A stretch of DNA of 64,000 nt, taken from NCBI GenBank assembly GCA_051652645.1, contig JBOFUP010000024.1, positions 30,629-94,628 of the forward strand, given 5' to 3'. The position numbers and the translations under genes were made by a program. The notes beneath the pieces are model-generated. The model was not told where the DNA came from, ran no database searches, and saw only the letters and a program-made list of their open reading frames with translations. Source of the stretch: UBA7332 sp051652645 (GTDB lineage: Bacteria; Bacteroidota; Bacteroidia; Bacteroidales; UBA7332). Below are positions 25,784 to 34,354 of this stretch, one piece after another (the first letter of the stretch is position 1; each line of letters begins with the position of its first letter).

Positions 25784-27394
25784 ATGTCACAAAAGAACAC
25801 AAATATTATTTCGGCGCTCAAATCAAATGTAGCGCCCGGTCTCGTCGTATTCCTTGTAGCCCTCCCACTATGCCTAGGCATAGCTCTAGCATCTGGTGCA
25901 CCGCCTATGGCTGGTATCATATCAGGCATCATAGGAGGAATATTAGTAGGTTTCCTAAGCAATTCACCAATAAGCGTTTCAGGCCCAGCAGCTGGATTAA
26001 CAGCCATCATACTAAGTGCAATAACAGAGTTAGGATCGTTCGAGATCTTTCTTTGTGCTGGAATCGTTGCAGGTATAATACAGATTATACTAGGTCTTAT
26101 AAAGGCAGGAAGCATCTCAAACTACTTCCCTAGCAATGTTATCGAAGGGATGCTCGCAGGTATAGGAGTGATAATAATATTCAAACAACTACCATATGCA
26201 TTCGGCACAGCAGATGGCAACATAGCCTCTGAAGAGCTTTTCGAACACGGATACTCGTTCGCAGCAATAACTTCATACCTAAAAATGGTGGCAAAGTCCA
26301 CTCATCTAGGTGCTATTGTCATAAGTTCAATTTCCGTGGCTATACTTATCCTTTGGAATAGATCAAAAAGACTAAGCAGTATAAAACTACTTCCTGGCGC
26401 TCTTGTTATAGTAATAATAAGTATTCTTCTAAACGAACTATTCGGGAAGATGGGAAGTACCCTTTACCTTGCACCAGAACATCGTGTTGCACTGCCAGTG
26501 ATCAGCGGACTATCAGACCTAACATCACTCTTTGTAATGCCAAAACTCTCTGCACTAGCAAACCCTCAAGTATGGATTGTTGGCGCAACAATAGCCATAG
26601 TAGCTAGTATTGAGACACTACTATGCGTTGAAGCTGCAGACAAAATGGATCCTCAAAAGAGAATAACAAACACCAACAGAGAGCTACTCGCTCAAGGTGT
26701 AGGCAATCTTGCTAGCTCATTCCTAGGAGGACTACCTATGACATCGGTAGTTGTGCGAAGCTCAGCAAACGTAGCTGCTGGTGCTACGTCAAAGATAGCA
26801 AGCATTATACATGGACTATTCCTAGCTATAAGCGTACTTGCTATTCCATTTATCCTAAATCTTATCCCACTTGCAACGCTAGCTGCCGTACTACTACTTG
26901 TTGGATATAAGCTAGCCAACCCAGCCCATATAAAGCACTTTTGGAATAAAGGTATCTACCAATTTTTCCCCTTCATTGCAACAATGCTAGCGGTAGTATT
27001 CACAGACCTACTTATGGGAGTTGCTATCGGAATGGTCATATCTCTATCATATATCCTTTTAGGCAATATGAAACGAGCATACCACCTCAATACAGAGGAG
27101 CTTTCGAAGTCTGACAAAATATACATGACACTATCCGAGGAGGTATCATTCCTAAACAAAGCAGCCATAAAAGAGAATCTAAAAGAGATACACGATGGTG
27201 CAGAGATTACAATTGACGCATCTAAATCTACATATATAGCTCATGATGTTCTAGAGTTAATACAAGAGTTTGCCAATTTTCAAGCCAAAGAGCGAAATAT
27301 CAAACTCAAGCTTATTGGATTCAAAGCATCATACACCGTAGGCACCGAGGAGAGCGACACACACGTCAAACTGACCTACGGAACAGTCCTTTAA
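25784..27394 (+). CDS. SulP family anion transporter (probable bicarbonate transporter)
   Basis: A 536-residue inner-membrane protein with about 12-14 helices typical of SulP/SLC26: VAPGLVVFLVALPLCLGIALASGAPP near the start (shown by the PLCLGIALASG segment), SGPAAGLTAIIL near residue 65, and ETLLCVEAADKMD near 275. A C-terminal region of about 100 residues (from 430) has the size and pattern of a reduced STAS domain. A beta-carbonic anhydrase gene follows by 36 bases, so the transported ion is probably bicarbonate rather than sulfate; pairs of SulP and carbonic anhydrase are known in bacteria. The substrate is inferred from context. Confidence 0.92.
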   Translation: MSQKNTNIISALKSNVAPGLVVFLVALPLCLGIALASGAPPMAGIISGIIGGILVGFLSNSPISVSGPAAGLTAIILSAITELGSFEIFLCAGIVAGIIQIILGLIKAGSISNYFPSNVIEGMLAGIGVIIIFKQLPYAFGTADGNIASEELFEHGYSFAAITSYLKMVAKSTHLGAIVISSISVAILILWNRSKRLSSIKLLPGALVIVIISILLNELFGKMGSTLYLAPEHRVALPVISGLSDLTSLFVMPKLSALANPQVWIVGATIAIVASIETLLCVEAADKMDPQKRITNTNRELLAQGVGNLASSFLGGLPMTSVVVRSSANVAAGATSKIASIIHGLFLAISVLAIPFILNLIPLATLAAVLLLVGYKLANPAHIKHFWNKGIYQFFPFIATMLAVVFTDLLMGVAIGMVISLSYILLGNMKRAYHLNTEELSKSDKIYMTLSEEVSFLNKAAIKENLKEIHDGAEITIDASKSTYIAHDVLELIQEFANFQAKERNIKLKLIGFKASYTVGTEESDTHVKLTYGTVL

Positions 27395-27430
27395 TAGATT
27401 AAAAGTATAAACTTCAGAAAAAACAGAATT

Positions 27431-28105
27431 ATGAGACTACATACAGCAGAGACACAAGCAACAATGACACCTGAGAAAGCCCTTCAGTTTCTAAAAGAAG
27501 GAAACGGACGCTTCGTTCAGAATCTTAAGCTTCAGCGCAACCTCTTGGACCAAGCTGCACAATATAAGTACGGACAATATCCTTTCGCAATCATATTAAG
27601 TTGCATGGATAGCAGAACAAGTGCTGAACTAGTGTTCGATCAAGGGTTAGGCGATATCTTCAGCGTACGTATTGCAGGGAATGTGCTGAATGACGACATC
27701 ATCGGTAGTATGGAATATGCCTGTAAAGCTGTAGGTTCGAAGCTAATAATGGTGCTAGGACACAGCAAGTGTGGAGCTACTGCAGGAGCCTGTGCTGAAA
27801 AGAAAATAGGTAATCTAACTCAGTTGCTTAACAAAATGCAGCCATCTGTAGATGCTGTAAAGAGAGCTATGCCCACTTATGAGCCAAACTCTAAAGAGTT
27901 TGTTGATGCAGTATCAAAGCAGCATATCATTACGACAATGGATGAGATACTTGAGCGCAGCGAGATCCTTCGTGAGCTATACGACAATGGAGAGATAGGT
28001 ATAGTAGGAGCTTTTCATGAGATTGGCTCTGGAGCAGTGAAGTTCCTAAAGGAAGATCTTCCATCTCTGAAAGAAGAAAGAGCAGAAGAACTTATCTTCG
28101 AATAA
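27431..28105 (+). CDS. Beta-class carbonic anhydrase
   Basis: A 224-residue cytoplasmic enzyme interconverting CO2 and bicarbonate. Zinc ligands are visible in the standard places: Cys in ILSCMDSRTS near residue 56, with the Asp-Arg dyad, and His and Cys in LGHSKCGATAG near 115-118. FSVRIAGNVL and the C-terminal GIVGAFHEIGSG also fit. It follows the SulP gene by 36 bases and should work with it in bicarbonate supply, which matters to capnophilic Bacteroidales. A bidirectional terminator lies at 28152-28187. Confidence 0.95.
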   Translation: MRLHTAETQATMTPEKALQFLKEGNGRFVQNLKLQRNLLDQAAQYKYGQYPFAIILSCMDSRTSAELVFDQGLGDIFSVRIAGNVLNDDIIGSMEYACKAVGSKLIMVLGHSKCGATAGACAEKKIGNLTQLLNKMQPSVDAVKRAMPTYEPNSKEFVDAVSKQHIITTMDEILERSEILRELYDNGEIGIVGAFHEIGSGAVKFLKEDLPSLKEERAEELIFE

Positions 28106-28151
28106 CAGGTATATAGAGTAAGAATAAAAATCAAAAACGTACAATCACAAA

Positions 28152-28187
28152 AAAAGAGCTTAACCTCCTAGGAGATTAAGCTCTTTT
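28152..28187. terminator. Bidirectional terminator between carbonic anhydrase and DUF2541-like genes
   Basis: A perfect 12-bp stem (AAAAGAGCTTAA / TTAAGCTCTTTT) with a 12-base loop, flanked by A-runs and T-runs, in the gap between convergent genes. Confidence 0.85.
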
Positions 28188-28206
28188 GATATATATCTAT
28201 GATCTA

Positions 28207-28596
28207 CTATCGACCCCAAACCGAGACACGTGCCTTTACCTTATGCCCCCTAGTTGTCTTATAGTGAAAGGTGATTCTTTTGATGAATCGTTGATTGCCA
28301 CGAAGGTCAATAACCCTTGTCTCACCTCCTGCAGGAATAGTCTGACGAATCTGCAACTCCTGCTTTGCTCCATTCTCAAATTCAACAACAACACGGTCAA
28401 AACGAACCTCTCCGCCCTTAACATTGAATTTCAACTTGGAGTATGTACGTCTATTGCTTACTCGTATTTCATCACGATCTAATTTACGATCAACTGTTCT
28501 CTCTCCTAATTTCTCCCAAGAGCCAACACGCTGTGCAAATAACCCAGATATAACAACGGTAAACGTTAACAAAGTCAGTAATAATCTACTCTTCAT
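28207..28596 (-). CDS. DUF2541-like exported protein
   Basis: The start is taken at the ATG read at 28594-28596 (MKSRLLLTLL), nine residues inside the longest frame, because it opens directly into a signal peptide ending GLFAQ. The product is then 129 residues. The mature part is basic and rich in beta structure: WEKLGERTVDRKLDRDEI, LKFNVKGGEVRFDRV, GETRVIDLRGNQRFIKRI and a C-terminal VSVWGR, a pattern I associate with the DUF2541 family. Its function is unknown. It stands alone between a terminator and the tRNA-Val cluster. Confidence 0.7.
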   Translation of the reverse strand: MKSRLLLTLLTFTVVISGLFAQRVGSWEKLGERTVDRKLDRDEIRVSNRRTYSKLKFNVKGGEVRFDRVVVEFENGAKQELQIRQTIPAGGETRVIDLRGNQRFIKRITFHYKTTRGHKVKARVSVWGR

Positions 28597-28649
28597 AGTG
28601 ATAAAAATAATAGTATTATTCAAATTAATGATATGATAACTACATTAAA

Positions 28650-28690
28650 ACAGAAAAGGAGATTTGTAATATACAAATCTCCTTTTCTGT
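28650..28690 (-). terminator. Terminator of the tRNA-Val cluster
   Basis: A perfect 19-bp stem with a three-base loop lies 8 bases downstream of the last tRNA on the minus strand and is followed by TTTTAATG. Very stable hairpin. Confidence 0.88.
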
Positions 28691-28697
28691 ACTAGAG

Positions 28698-28772
28698 TGG
28701 GCCCAATAGGATTCGAACCTATGACCCCCTGCTTGTAAGGCAGGTGCTCTGAACCAGCTGAGCTATGAGCCC
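28698..28772 (-). tRNA. tRNA-Val (anticodon TAC)
   Basis: 75 bases, no encoded CCA. Anticodon loop CTTACAA on a CCTGC/GCAGG stem. The acceptor begins GGGCTCA. It is the last of three tandem copies and differs from the other two only by a compensatory change in the acceptor stem (C4-G69 here, T4-A69 there). Confidence 0.96.
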
Positions 28773-28799
28773 TAGTATAAAATTGTCTTTCCAATTTCG

Positions 28800-28874
28800 T
28801 GGGTCCAATAGGATTCGAACCTATGACCCCCTGCTTGTAAGGCAGGTGCTCTGAACCAGCTGAGCTATGAACCC
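28800..28874 (-). tRNA. tRNA-Val (anticodon TAC), second copy
   Basis: 75 bases, no encoded CCA, same anticodon loop CTTACAA. Acceptor begins GGGTTCA. Identical to the third copy at 28915-28989. Confidence 0.96.
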
Positions 28875-28914
28875 GAAGTTGTTTTTGAATGCCCCTATAA
28901 TAGGAGTAATTTCG

Positions 28915-28989
28915 TGGGTCCAATAGGATTCGAACCTATGACCCCCTGCTTGTAAGGCAGGTGCTCTGAACCAGCTGAGCTATGAACCC
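28915..28989 (-). tRNA. tRNA-Val (anticodon TAC), promoter-proximal copy
   Basis: 75 bases, no encoded CCA, identical to the copy at 28800-28874. Nearest to the promoter at 29038-29068, so the three are one transcript in the order 28989 to 28698. Confidence 0.96.
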
Positions 28990-29037
28990 GAAATTTTATG
29001 CGTTGTGATCAGGATTGTTTCCCTCTCAATTGCTATG

Positions 29038-29068
29038 CAAAAGTAGGGTAAGTTTTTCAATTGTGCAA
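29038..29068 (-). promoter_or_regulatory. Promoter of the tRNA-Val cluster
   Basis: On the minus strand TACTTTTG (29045-29038) lies 20 bases from TTG (29068-29066), a full match to the Bacteroidota promoter, about 50 bases before the first tRNA. Confidence 0.78.
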
Positions 29069-29133
29069 GTTTCAATCCTCTTTTTTTGCAACTATTTTGC
29101 CACCCAAAAGTGAGTAGACTAGTAATCAAAAGA

Positions 29134-29607
29134 TTAGACGAAAATAATATCCACCCAACTAGGAGCAAACTTTTGTAGCTGAAGTTGAAAATCTAATCTT
29201 TTGACAAGAAGACCCTCCATCGCTATCTCTTTATTCGCGCCATCTCTTGTTGTTAAGACTATATTATAGCTACCATCACCCTTATCTTGATAGTGCTCTA
29301 TATATACCCCTGAGATCTTCTCCCATCTATACAATCCCCATCTTGGAATAGCTAATCCATCCTCGGAGATATTAATTGCTATTGATGTTTTGCTTTCGGA
29401 GCCTCTATGCCAAAGAAAGAGAGCTATAGAGACACCCATAATAACTGCCCCCTGAGAGAAGCTTCCCAAAATCATCCTTGCCATGCCAACAAACAGTAAA
29501 AAGTAATAGAAGAAGTCCGATACACCCTTCGAGTCACTACTCTGCATTATGTTCACTCCTTGGCTGAAGGCTCCATGCCTATTGCTCTTATGCTTAAAGA
29601 TACTCAT
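29134..29607 (-). CDS. Small membrane protein of unknown function
   Basis: The start is set at the ATG read at 29605-29607 (MSIFKHKSN), which overlaps the end of acpH by about 14 bases; the longest frame reaches further into acpH and is less likely. The product is then 157 residues. Two hydrophobic segments lie near residues 32-45 and 50-65 (FFYYFLLFVGMARMILG and GAVIMGVSIALFLW), followed by a soluble domain of about 85 residues with ISEDGLAIPRWGLYRWEKISGV, a layout like bacterial PH-domain (DUF304-like) membrane proteins. That resemblance is weak. Translation is probably coupled to acpH. Confidence 0.65.
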   Translation of the reverse strand: MSIFKHKSNRHGAFSQGVNIMQSSDSKGVSDFFYYFLLFVGMARMILGSFSQGAVIMGVSIALFLWHRGSESKTSIAINISEDGLAIPRWGLYRWEKISGVYIEHYQDKGDGSYNIVLTTRDGANKEIAMEGLLVKRLDFQLQLQKFAPSWVDIIFV

Positions 29608-30193
29608 TTTTAGAAATATATTGTTGATTGACGAGCTCCTCTTTAAGCTCATTAATAAATTGGTCTAACAAAACAAAAAGCTCTCTCTCTTGCTCACTTA
29701 GAAACATCATTGCGCTATCGACGTTTATATCCAAATTACGATATTCCACCATTATCTCAAGCGATTCTCTTACTCCTTGTGCTCTTCTATAACTTCCGAG
29801 CCTATCGGTAGCAATGAAATGACAGATAAACCGACGAAACCTTTCTGGTAAATATCTGTAGTTTATGATCACTGCAAAATAGAACCTATAACAGAATAGT
29901 CTAAGTGAACTGTTAGTAAAGTGCCTAAAATTCTTCGCTAATATATGATCTAGATATATATCCAAAAGAATTGATGAGTATCGCCCAAAATGCGGACGCA
30001 TTCTTTCTATGAATCCCTTTATCAAAGGATGGGTGTCGGTATAGTGGTCTATAAACCTATGTGTGCGGATGCCTTGGGCAACCATGTGAGGATATTTATG
30101 CGCATATCTACCCTTGACAGCATCTGCCATAAAGTTACCTACCCTAAATTGGGTGCTTCTCTCAGATAGATAGATATGAGCTAAGTAGTTCAT
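29594..30193 (-). CDS. acpH: Acyl carrier protein phosphodiesterase (AcpH/DUF479)
   Basis: A 199-residue cytoplasmic protein matching AcpH, which removes phosphopantetheine from acyl carrier protein. The N-terminal MNYLAHIYLSERSTQFRVGNFMADAVKG and the following RTHRFIDHYTDTHP provide the HD-like His/Asp residues of the family, and SILLDIYLDHILAKNF follows. Length fits the family. The promoter is at 30224-30257. The downstream membrane protein gene overlaps its 3' end. Confidence 0.9.
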   Translation of the reverse strand: MNYLAHIYLSERSTQFRVGNFMADAVKGRYAHKYPHMVAQGIRTHRFIDHYTDTHPLIKGFIERMRPHFGRYSSILLDIYLDHILAKNFRHFTNSSLRLFCYRFYFAVIINYRYLPERFRRFICHFIATDRLGSYRRAQGVRESLEIMVEYRNLDINVDSAMMFLSEQERELFVLLDQFINELKEELVNQQYISKNEYL

Positions 30194-30223
30194 TGATATA
30201 GTTTGTTTATTATACTATTTAAA

Positions 30224-30257
30224 CAAAGATAATCGAATATAGGTAAGATATAACAAA
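30224..30257 (-). promoter_or_regulatory. Promoter of acpH
   Basis: On the minus strand TATCTTTG (30231-30224) lies 22 bases from TTTG (30257-30254), close to the ideal spacing. It is 31 bases before the acpH start. Confidence 0.6.
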
Positions 30258-30511
30258 TAGGGCATCTTTGTTGTGCTAATAAAATTCATCTTGTCGTATA
30301 GATACTTAACAATTGTCTTTAATTGAGGCTATAAACACACATGTAATAGTATACTCAAAAGCAACTTACATCCCTACTTAAACAACACTTGTTACAATCT
30401 AACAAACAACAAATTACGAAAAAACGCCGAGGGACTATCAATGTTAGCAGGTATTTTCGTGGTTACATTCTAGTTATTCAGTCGTTACCTATAGATATCT
30501 ACACAAAACAG
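30258..30511. other. Intergenic stretch with no supported feature
   Basis: Together with its flanks this gap between acpH and the pseudouridine synthase is about 380 bases. It is AT-rich, has no gene that I can support, and holds only the acpH promoter on one side and the terminator at 30512-30550 on the other. Confidence 0.5.
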
Positions 30512-30550
30512 AAAGGGCAATACGACACTTTTGGTGAAGTATTGCCCTTT
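30512..30550 (-). terminator. Terminator of the pseudouridine synthase gene
   Basis: A perfect 12-bp stem (AAAGGGCAATAC / GTATTGCCCTTT) with a 15-base loop lies 22 bases beyond the stop codon on the minus strand, followed by a T-rich stretch. Confidence 0.75.
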
Positions 30551-30571
30551 GGATATTATATGTATATACTC

Positions 30572-31486
30572 TTATTTCACACCTAGAAGGCGAGAGAATT
30601 TCTTCGGAATAGGAGTTGAGAAGTATAGGTCTTTGCCTGTGACTGGGTGAATAAAAGCAAGCTCACAAGCATGCAGAGCCATACGTCTGATAGGATTCAT
30701 CTTTGCTCCATATTTCTTATCACCAATAATTGGATGGCCAATATCAGAAAGGTGAACTCGAATCTGGTTCTTTTTACCAGTGTCAAGTTTACACTGAAGA
30801 AGAGAGAAACTATCATTCCATCTCAGGCATCTGTAGTGTGTTTGTGCATACTCACCTTCGTTTGGATCTTTGCTCGAGTGCATCTTCATACTCTTCTTAT
30901 TTTCCCATAGGTAGGATTCAACGTGTCCTTCGCGCTGCTCAACCTTCCCTTCAACAACCGCAAGATAAGTTCTTTCAGTAACCATCTGCTCCCAGTTACG
31001 CTGCATCTTCTCCTGCACCTCTTGGTTCTTAGCAAACATCATCAAACCAGATGTATCACGATCAAGTCGGTGAAGTACAAATATTCTGTTGCGAGGATCT
31101 TGTGCTTTCACATAATTAGACAATGTACTATATGCTGTGTCACGCTTCTCCGTATCTGTTGCCACAGATAAAACGCCTTCTTCTTTATCAATCACTATGA
31201 TTGCTTGATCTTCATATACAATCTGTAGTCCTTTTATTACCGGTCTTCTGTTTGATGGTTCACCAATGAATACCCAATCAGAAGGATTTAGTTGGTGGTT
31301 ATACTGAGTGACAGTCTCTTTGTTTACTCTCACCTGCTTGTGGCTTAGGAGAGACTTGATAGAGTTTCGGCTCTTGCCTGGGTATATTGCCATAAGGAAA
31401 GACATCAACTCGCTAGCTTCTTTAACTTGGAAGCACTGCTCTTTTCCTACGCTCTTCTTATTACTTCTGTTCGTTTTCTTCATCAT
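30572..31486 (-). CDS. RluA-family pseudouridine synthase
   Basis: The start is placed at the ATG at 31486-31484 (MMKKTNRSN; a second ATG follows at once), giving 304 residues and a 26-base overlap with the U32 gene; the longest frame begins 13 residues earlier, deeper in U32. An N-terminal S4 RNA-binding domain (about 25-80: SIKSLLSHKQVRVNKE) precedes the RluA catalytic domain, with HRLDRDTSGLMMFAKN around residue 140 carrying the catalytic Asp, and RIHLSDIGHPIIGDKKYG-like features (RVHLSDIGHPIIGD). It isomerises uridines in rRNA or tRNA; which position is unknown. Confidence 0.92.
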   Translation of the reverse strand: MMKKTNRSNKKSVGKEQCFQVKEASELMSFLMAIYPGKSRNSIKSLLSHKQVRVNKETVTQYNHQLNPSDWVFIGEPSNRRPVIKGLQIVYEDQAIIVIDKEEGVLSVATDTEKRDTAYSTLSNYVKAQDPRNRIFVLHRLDRDTSGLMMFAKNQEVQEKMQRNWEQMVTERTYLAVVEGKVEQREGHVESYLWENKKSMKMHSSKDPNEGEYAQTHYRCLRWNDSFSLLQCKLDTGKKNQIRVHLSDIGHPIIGDKKYGAKMNPIRRMALHACELAFIHPVTGKDLYFSTPIPKKFSRLLGVK

Positions 31487-33335
31487 TATATATACGCATT
31501 TCGCATTTCTTACAATCAAATTCAAGACGCAAAGATTCGTTCTTTGTTCTAAGGTATAGTGGTTCTACTAGTTTAGAAGCCTCTTTATTTACTCTCGGAC
31601 AGTGTCCTATAGCGTGTTTTATGCAGTGCTTCATAAACATTAGAGGAACATCCTTGAGAGGTTCTATCTCAAAGGCTGGGTCTACGCTCTTATATCCAGT
31701 GGCAAGATAGTAGTTTCGTGCTGCTGAGTTAGAGACGTTTGCAAGATATGTAAGCTTTGGAAGCTCTTTTGTATCTTGCTGTGAGTTTTTTTGTTCTTTG
31801 CTTTTTCGCAGGTCTCTCATCGAGACAGCTCTTGTGGCCTTTAGGGTAGTTGTCATTTTCTCTACTAGCATTCTCCTCCATTCATTCAACAAAGAACTAG
31901 GGATGAAGTATTCTTGAGAGAGGTTTAGATCAACTTGACGAGCTATGAACTGCGTGTTTCCTAGCTTGCCTAACTGATCAATGATGTTCTTCTGCTGAGG
32001 CTTTTGTGCTGTCTGCTTCTCTCTTTCAATGACTATCTCAGCTCTATGACCTCTATTGTCAGCCATAGATAGAGCAAAGCCAAATGGGAGCTCACTGAGT
32101 TGAATATTGACCTCTATCTTTCTCTCTGCTGAGCTCTTTGTCAGACTCTTCTCAAACTCGTGGTCGTAGTTGCGATAGAGCTTTGCTCCTTTGAAAAACT
32201 CTATATGGCGGCTCTCTGGTGAGAGATATACTCTATTACCCTCAACATTGTTAGCTCTAAATCCTGTGAATGATCCATCACTATTTACGACGCAAAGACC
32301 ATCTCCATTATTTAGTGTAGTAAGCCCCGCGACAGTGAATGATCCTCTTTCGACGAACTTAACCGTTCCAACAAACTCTCCGATAGATTTGGGGGTCTCG
32401 AAGTTATAGTGTTGGTCTTCACCATTTATATCGAAGTATTCGGTAAATCCTCTACTGAAGCTTTTAGATGGATTTGGCTTAAAGGTGTGGGTTGACAAAC
32501 CTAGTGATGCGGCTACGAACTCACTTCTGCGCTTGAATATTTGATCAAGCTTCTGACGGTAGTGTGCTACAATATTTTTCACATAACTCATCTCTTTTAG
32601 TCGCCCTTCTATCTTGAGGGAGGTTACCCCAGCATCAAGAAGCTCTTCTAATCGTTCGGAGCGATTTAGATCTTTAAGTGAGAGGAGATGTTTGTTGCTC
32701 TTAAGTATTTTGCCATTAGAATCTACGAGATCATATGGTAGTCGACAAAACTGGGCACATGAGCCTCTATTAGCACTTCTTTGACGAAGAGCTTGACTTA
32801 TGTAGCACTGTCCGCTATAGCTTACGCAAAGCGCACCATGAACGAACACTTCTATTCTTGAGTCTGTAGCCTTACATATATCTTTTATCTGCTCTAGGGT
32901 GAGCTCTCTTGCAGGAACAATCTGTGAAAAACCAGCCCTTGAGAGCTCTTGAGCCTTCTCAGGAGTACGGGTGTCACACTGTGTGCTGGCATGAAGTTCG
33001 ATGGGTGGAAGATCAAGAGAGAGAACTCCCATGTCTTGGATGATGAGTGCATCAACACCGATTTTATATAGATCCCAAGCTAGCTCTTGGGCCTCTGGGA
33101 GTTGATCATCAGTGAGTATGGTGTTCATTGCAACATATACTCTGGCGTGGTAGCTGTGGGCAAAGTTAACTAATGTCTCAATCTCCTCAAGGGAGTTGCC
33201 AGCAGCAGCTCTTGCCCCAAATTTGGGAGCCCCTATATATACGGCATCTGCACCGTGAAGGATGGCTTCAATACCAATATCAGCACTCTTCGCAGGTGCT
33301 AATAGTTCGATTTCTTTTACTTTTTGTCTACTCAT
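31461..33335 (-). CDS. U32 family peptidase-like protein (RlhA/PrtC type)
   Basis: The start is taken at the ATG at 33335-33333 (MSRQKVKEIELLAPA), giving 624 residues; the longer frame starts 28 codons upstream, before the -7 box at 33393-33386. The N-terminal TIM-barrel-like domain has ELLAPAKSADIG, ADAVYIGAPKFGARA and HASTQCDTRTPE. The family signature region lies at EVFVHGALCVSYSGQCYIS near residue 165, with further cysteines in RGSCAQFCRLPY. The C-terminal extension ends with CIKHAIGHCP and FDCKKCEMRI. Related E. coli proteins (RlhA, TrhP) hydroxylate RNA bases; peptidase activity is doubtful. The overlapping pseudouridine synthase downstream supports an RNA-modification role. Confidence 0.88.
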   Translation of the reverse strand: MSRQKVKEIELLAPAKSADIGIEAILHGADAVYIGAPKFGARAAAGNSLEEIETLVNFAHSYHARVYVAMNTILTDDQLPEAQELAWDLYKIGVDALIIQDMGVLSLDLPPIELHASTQCDTRTPEKAQELSRAGFSQIVPARELTLEQIKDICKATDSRIEVFVHGALCVSYSGQCYISQALRQRSANRGSCAQFCRLPYDLVDSNGKILKSNKHLLSLKDLNRSERLEELLDAGVTSLKIEGRLKEMSYVKNIVAHYRQKLDQIFKRRSEFVAASLGLSTHTFKPNPSKSFSRGFTEYFDINGEDQHYNFETPKSIGEFVGTVKFVERGSFTVAGLTTLNNGDGLCVVNSDGSFTGFRANNVEGNRVYLSPESRHIEFFKGAKLYRNYDHEFEKSLTKSSAERKIEVNIQLSELPFGFALSMADNRGHRAEIVIEREKQTAQKPQQKNIIDQLGKLGNTQFIARQVDLNLSQEYFIPSSLLNEWRRMLVEKMTTTLKATRAVSMRDLRKSKEQKNSQQDTKELPKLTYLANVSNSAARNYYLATGYKSVDPAFEIEPLKDVPLMFMKHCIKHAIGHCPRVNKEASKLVEPLYLRTKNESLRLEFDCKKCEMRIYNDEENEQK

Positions 33336-33385
33336 TTGATAGTTTTTGCTTCTCTTTTCAGGAGTAGCTACTGATATTAATTTGG

Positions 33386-33393
33386 CAAAGATA
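33386..33393 (-). promoter_or_regulatory. -7 box of the U32/pseudouridine synthase operon
   Basis: TATCTTTG on the minus strand, 50 bases before the ATG at 33335. A TTTG lies 23 bases further upstream (33420-33417), slightly too far. It helps to reject the start at 33419. Confidence 0.55.
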
Positions 33394-33505
33394 GTGCATA
33401 AGATATCAATCTGAAGCAAAATAACTCTAATTCACACATATAACGTAGGGGAATCTTTTGGTTTTAGGGCCTTTATGCCTTCGTTGGAGGGGATAAATTG
33501 CATTT

Positions 33506-34339
33506 CTATTGGGCTACTCGTCGGATTGAGTGAAGCTTGTAGTGTGAGTAAGTTGTGATTTGGCTGATTATATCTCCATTGCTATCTATATAGTCTATAT
33601 GTACAGTTCCTGAGGCATGTAGTATAGTTTGGCTAGAAAGGAGTATGGCTACATGCTTTATCTTGTTGTCGTTCGTTGCAAAGAATAATAGGTCACCTCT
33701 GCGTGCTTGTTGTAATGTTTCTATATGTTCTCCTATCTCAACTTGCTGTGATGCATTGCGTGGGAGGGTTATTCCCACTATTGATGCAGCCACTTGTGTC
33801 AACCCTGAGCAGTCACAACCTAAAAGTGATTTGCCTCCCCATAGGTATGGTGCTCCTTGTAGCTTCAAGGCTGCTGTTATAAATTGCTCTGCAGTTGACT
33901 CTAATGGATATGTAACATCCTCATTAGATATATTATATATATGTCCAGCCACTGCGAGTGTTGAGTTTATTGGGTCGTAGCCTGGGAGATTGGATCCAAG
34001 AGTTAGATAAGAGATGCTAGAGTAATCTGGATGAGATGTCTCATGAGGCTTTTTAAGGAGTTTGGATATTGCTATAGGTGCTGCTGTGTATGCCTTTGTT
34101 GCTGTGGATAGCCTATAAAACTCCTCTTTAGATATTGAGGTTAGCATCTTTGGGTCTACCCATCCTTCATAGTTGTCATTGAAGTTTGTGATCAGACACC
34201 AACGCCCCTCTACTCTATGGAGAGTTACTATCTCGCCAAATAGTAGTTGAGTGTCCTGCTCTGCTGACTCATCTGGTGCTGAACGCAGCGGTAGTATGGG
34301 CACTAATACAATAGCATATTGCACTGATTGATTTGTCAT
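33506..34339 (-). CDS. NlpC/P60 (C40) cell-wall hydrolase with SH3 domain
   Basis: A 277-residue protein. Residues about 10-65 look like a bacterial SH3 domain (PLRSAPDESAEQDTQLLFGE and EGWVDPKM). Residues about 150-275 are an NlpC/P60 domain: the catalytic cysteine lies in LLGCDCSGLTQ near residue 177, with the His in KIKHVAILLS and a further polar residue in LHASG. It should cut peptides in peptidoglycan, typically gamma-D-Glu to diamino acid. No export signal is apparent at the annotated start, which may mean cytoplasmic recycling activity or a missed start. It ends a seven-gene minus-strand run, 15 bases after mutL. Confidence 0.9.
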   Translation of the reverse strand: MTNQSVQYAIVLVPILPLRSAPDESAEQDTQLLFGEIVTLHRVEGRWCLITNFNDNYEGWVDPKMLTSISKEEFYRLSTATKAYTAAPIAISKLLKKPHETSHPDYSSISYLTLGSNLPGYDPINSTLAVAGHIYNISNEDVTYPLESTAEQFITAALKLQGAPYLWGGKSLLGCDCSGLTQVAASIVGITLPRNASQQVEIGEHIETLQQARRGDLLFFATNDNKIKHVAILLSSQTILHASGTVHIDYIDSNGDIISQITTYSHYKLHSIRRVAQ

Positions 34340-34354
34340 ATCTCTCGTTAAGTT

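Noticed and set aside
28645..28923. 92-residue open frame on the minus strand over the tRNA-Val cluster
   Set aside because: It is a translation of the tandem tRNA genes, as shown by its internal repeats.
30389..30586. 65-residue plus-strand open frame between acpH and the pseudouridine synthase
   Set aside because: It reads across the terminator hairpin and into the end of the opposite gene; no support for coding.
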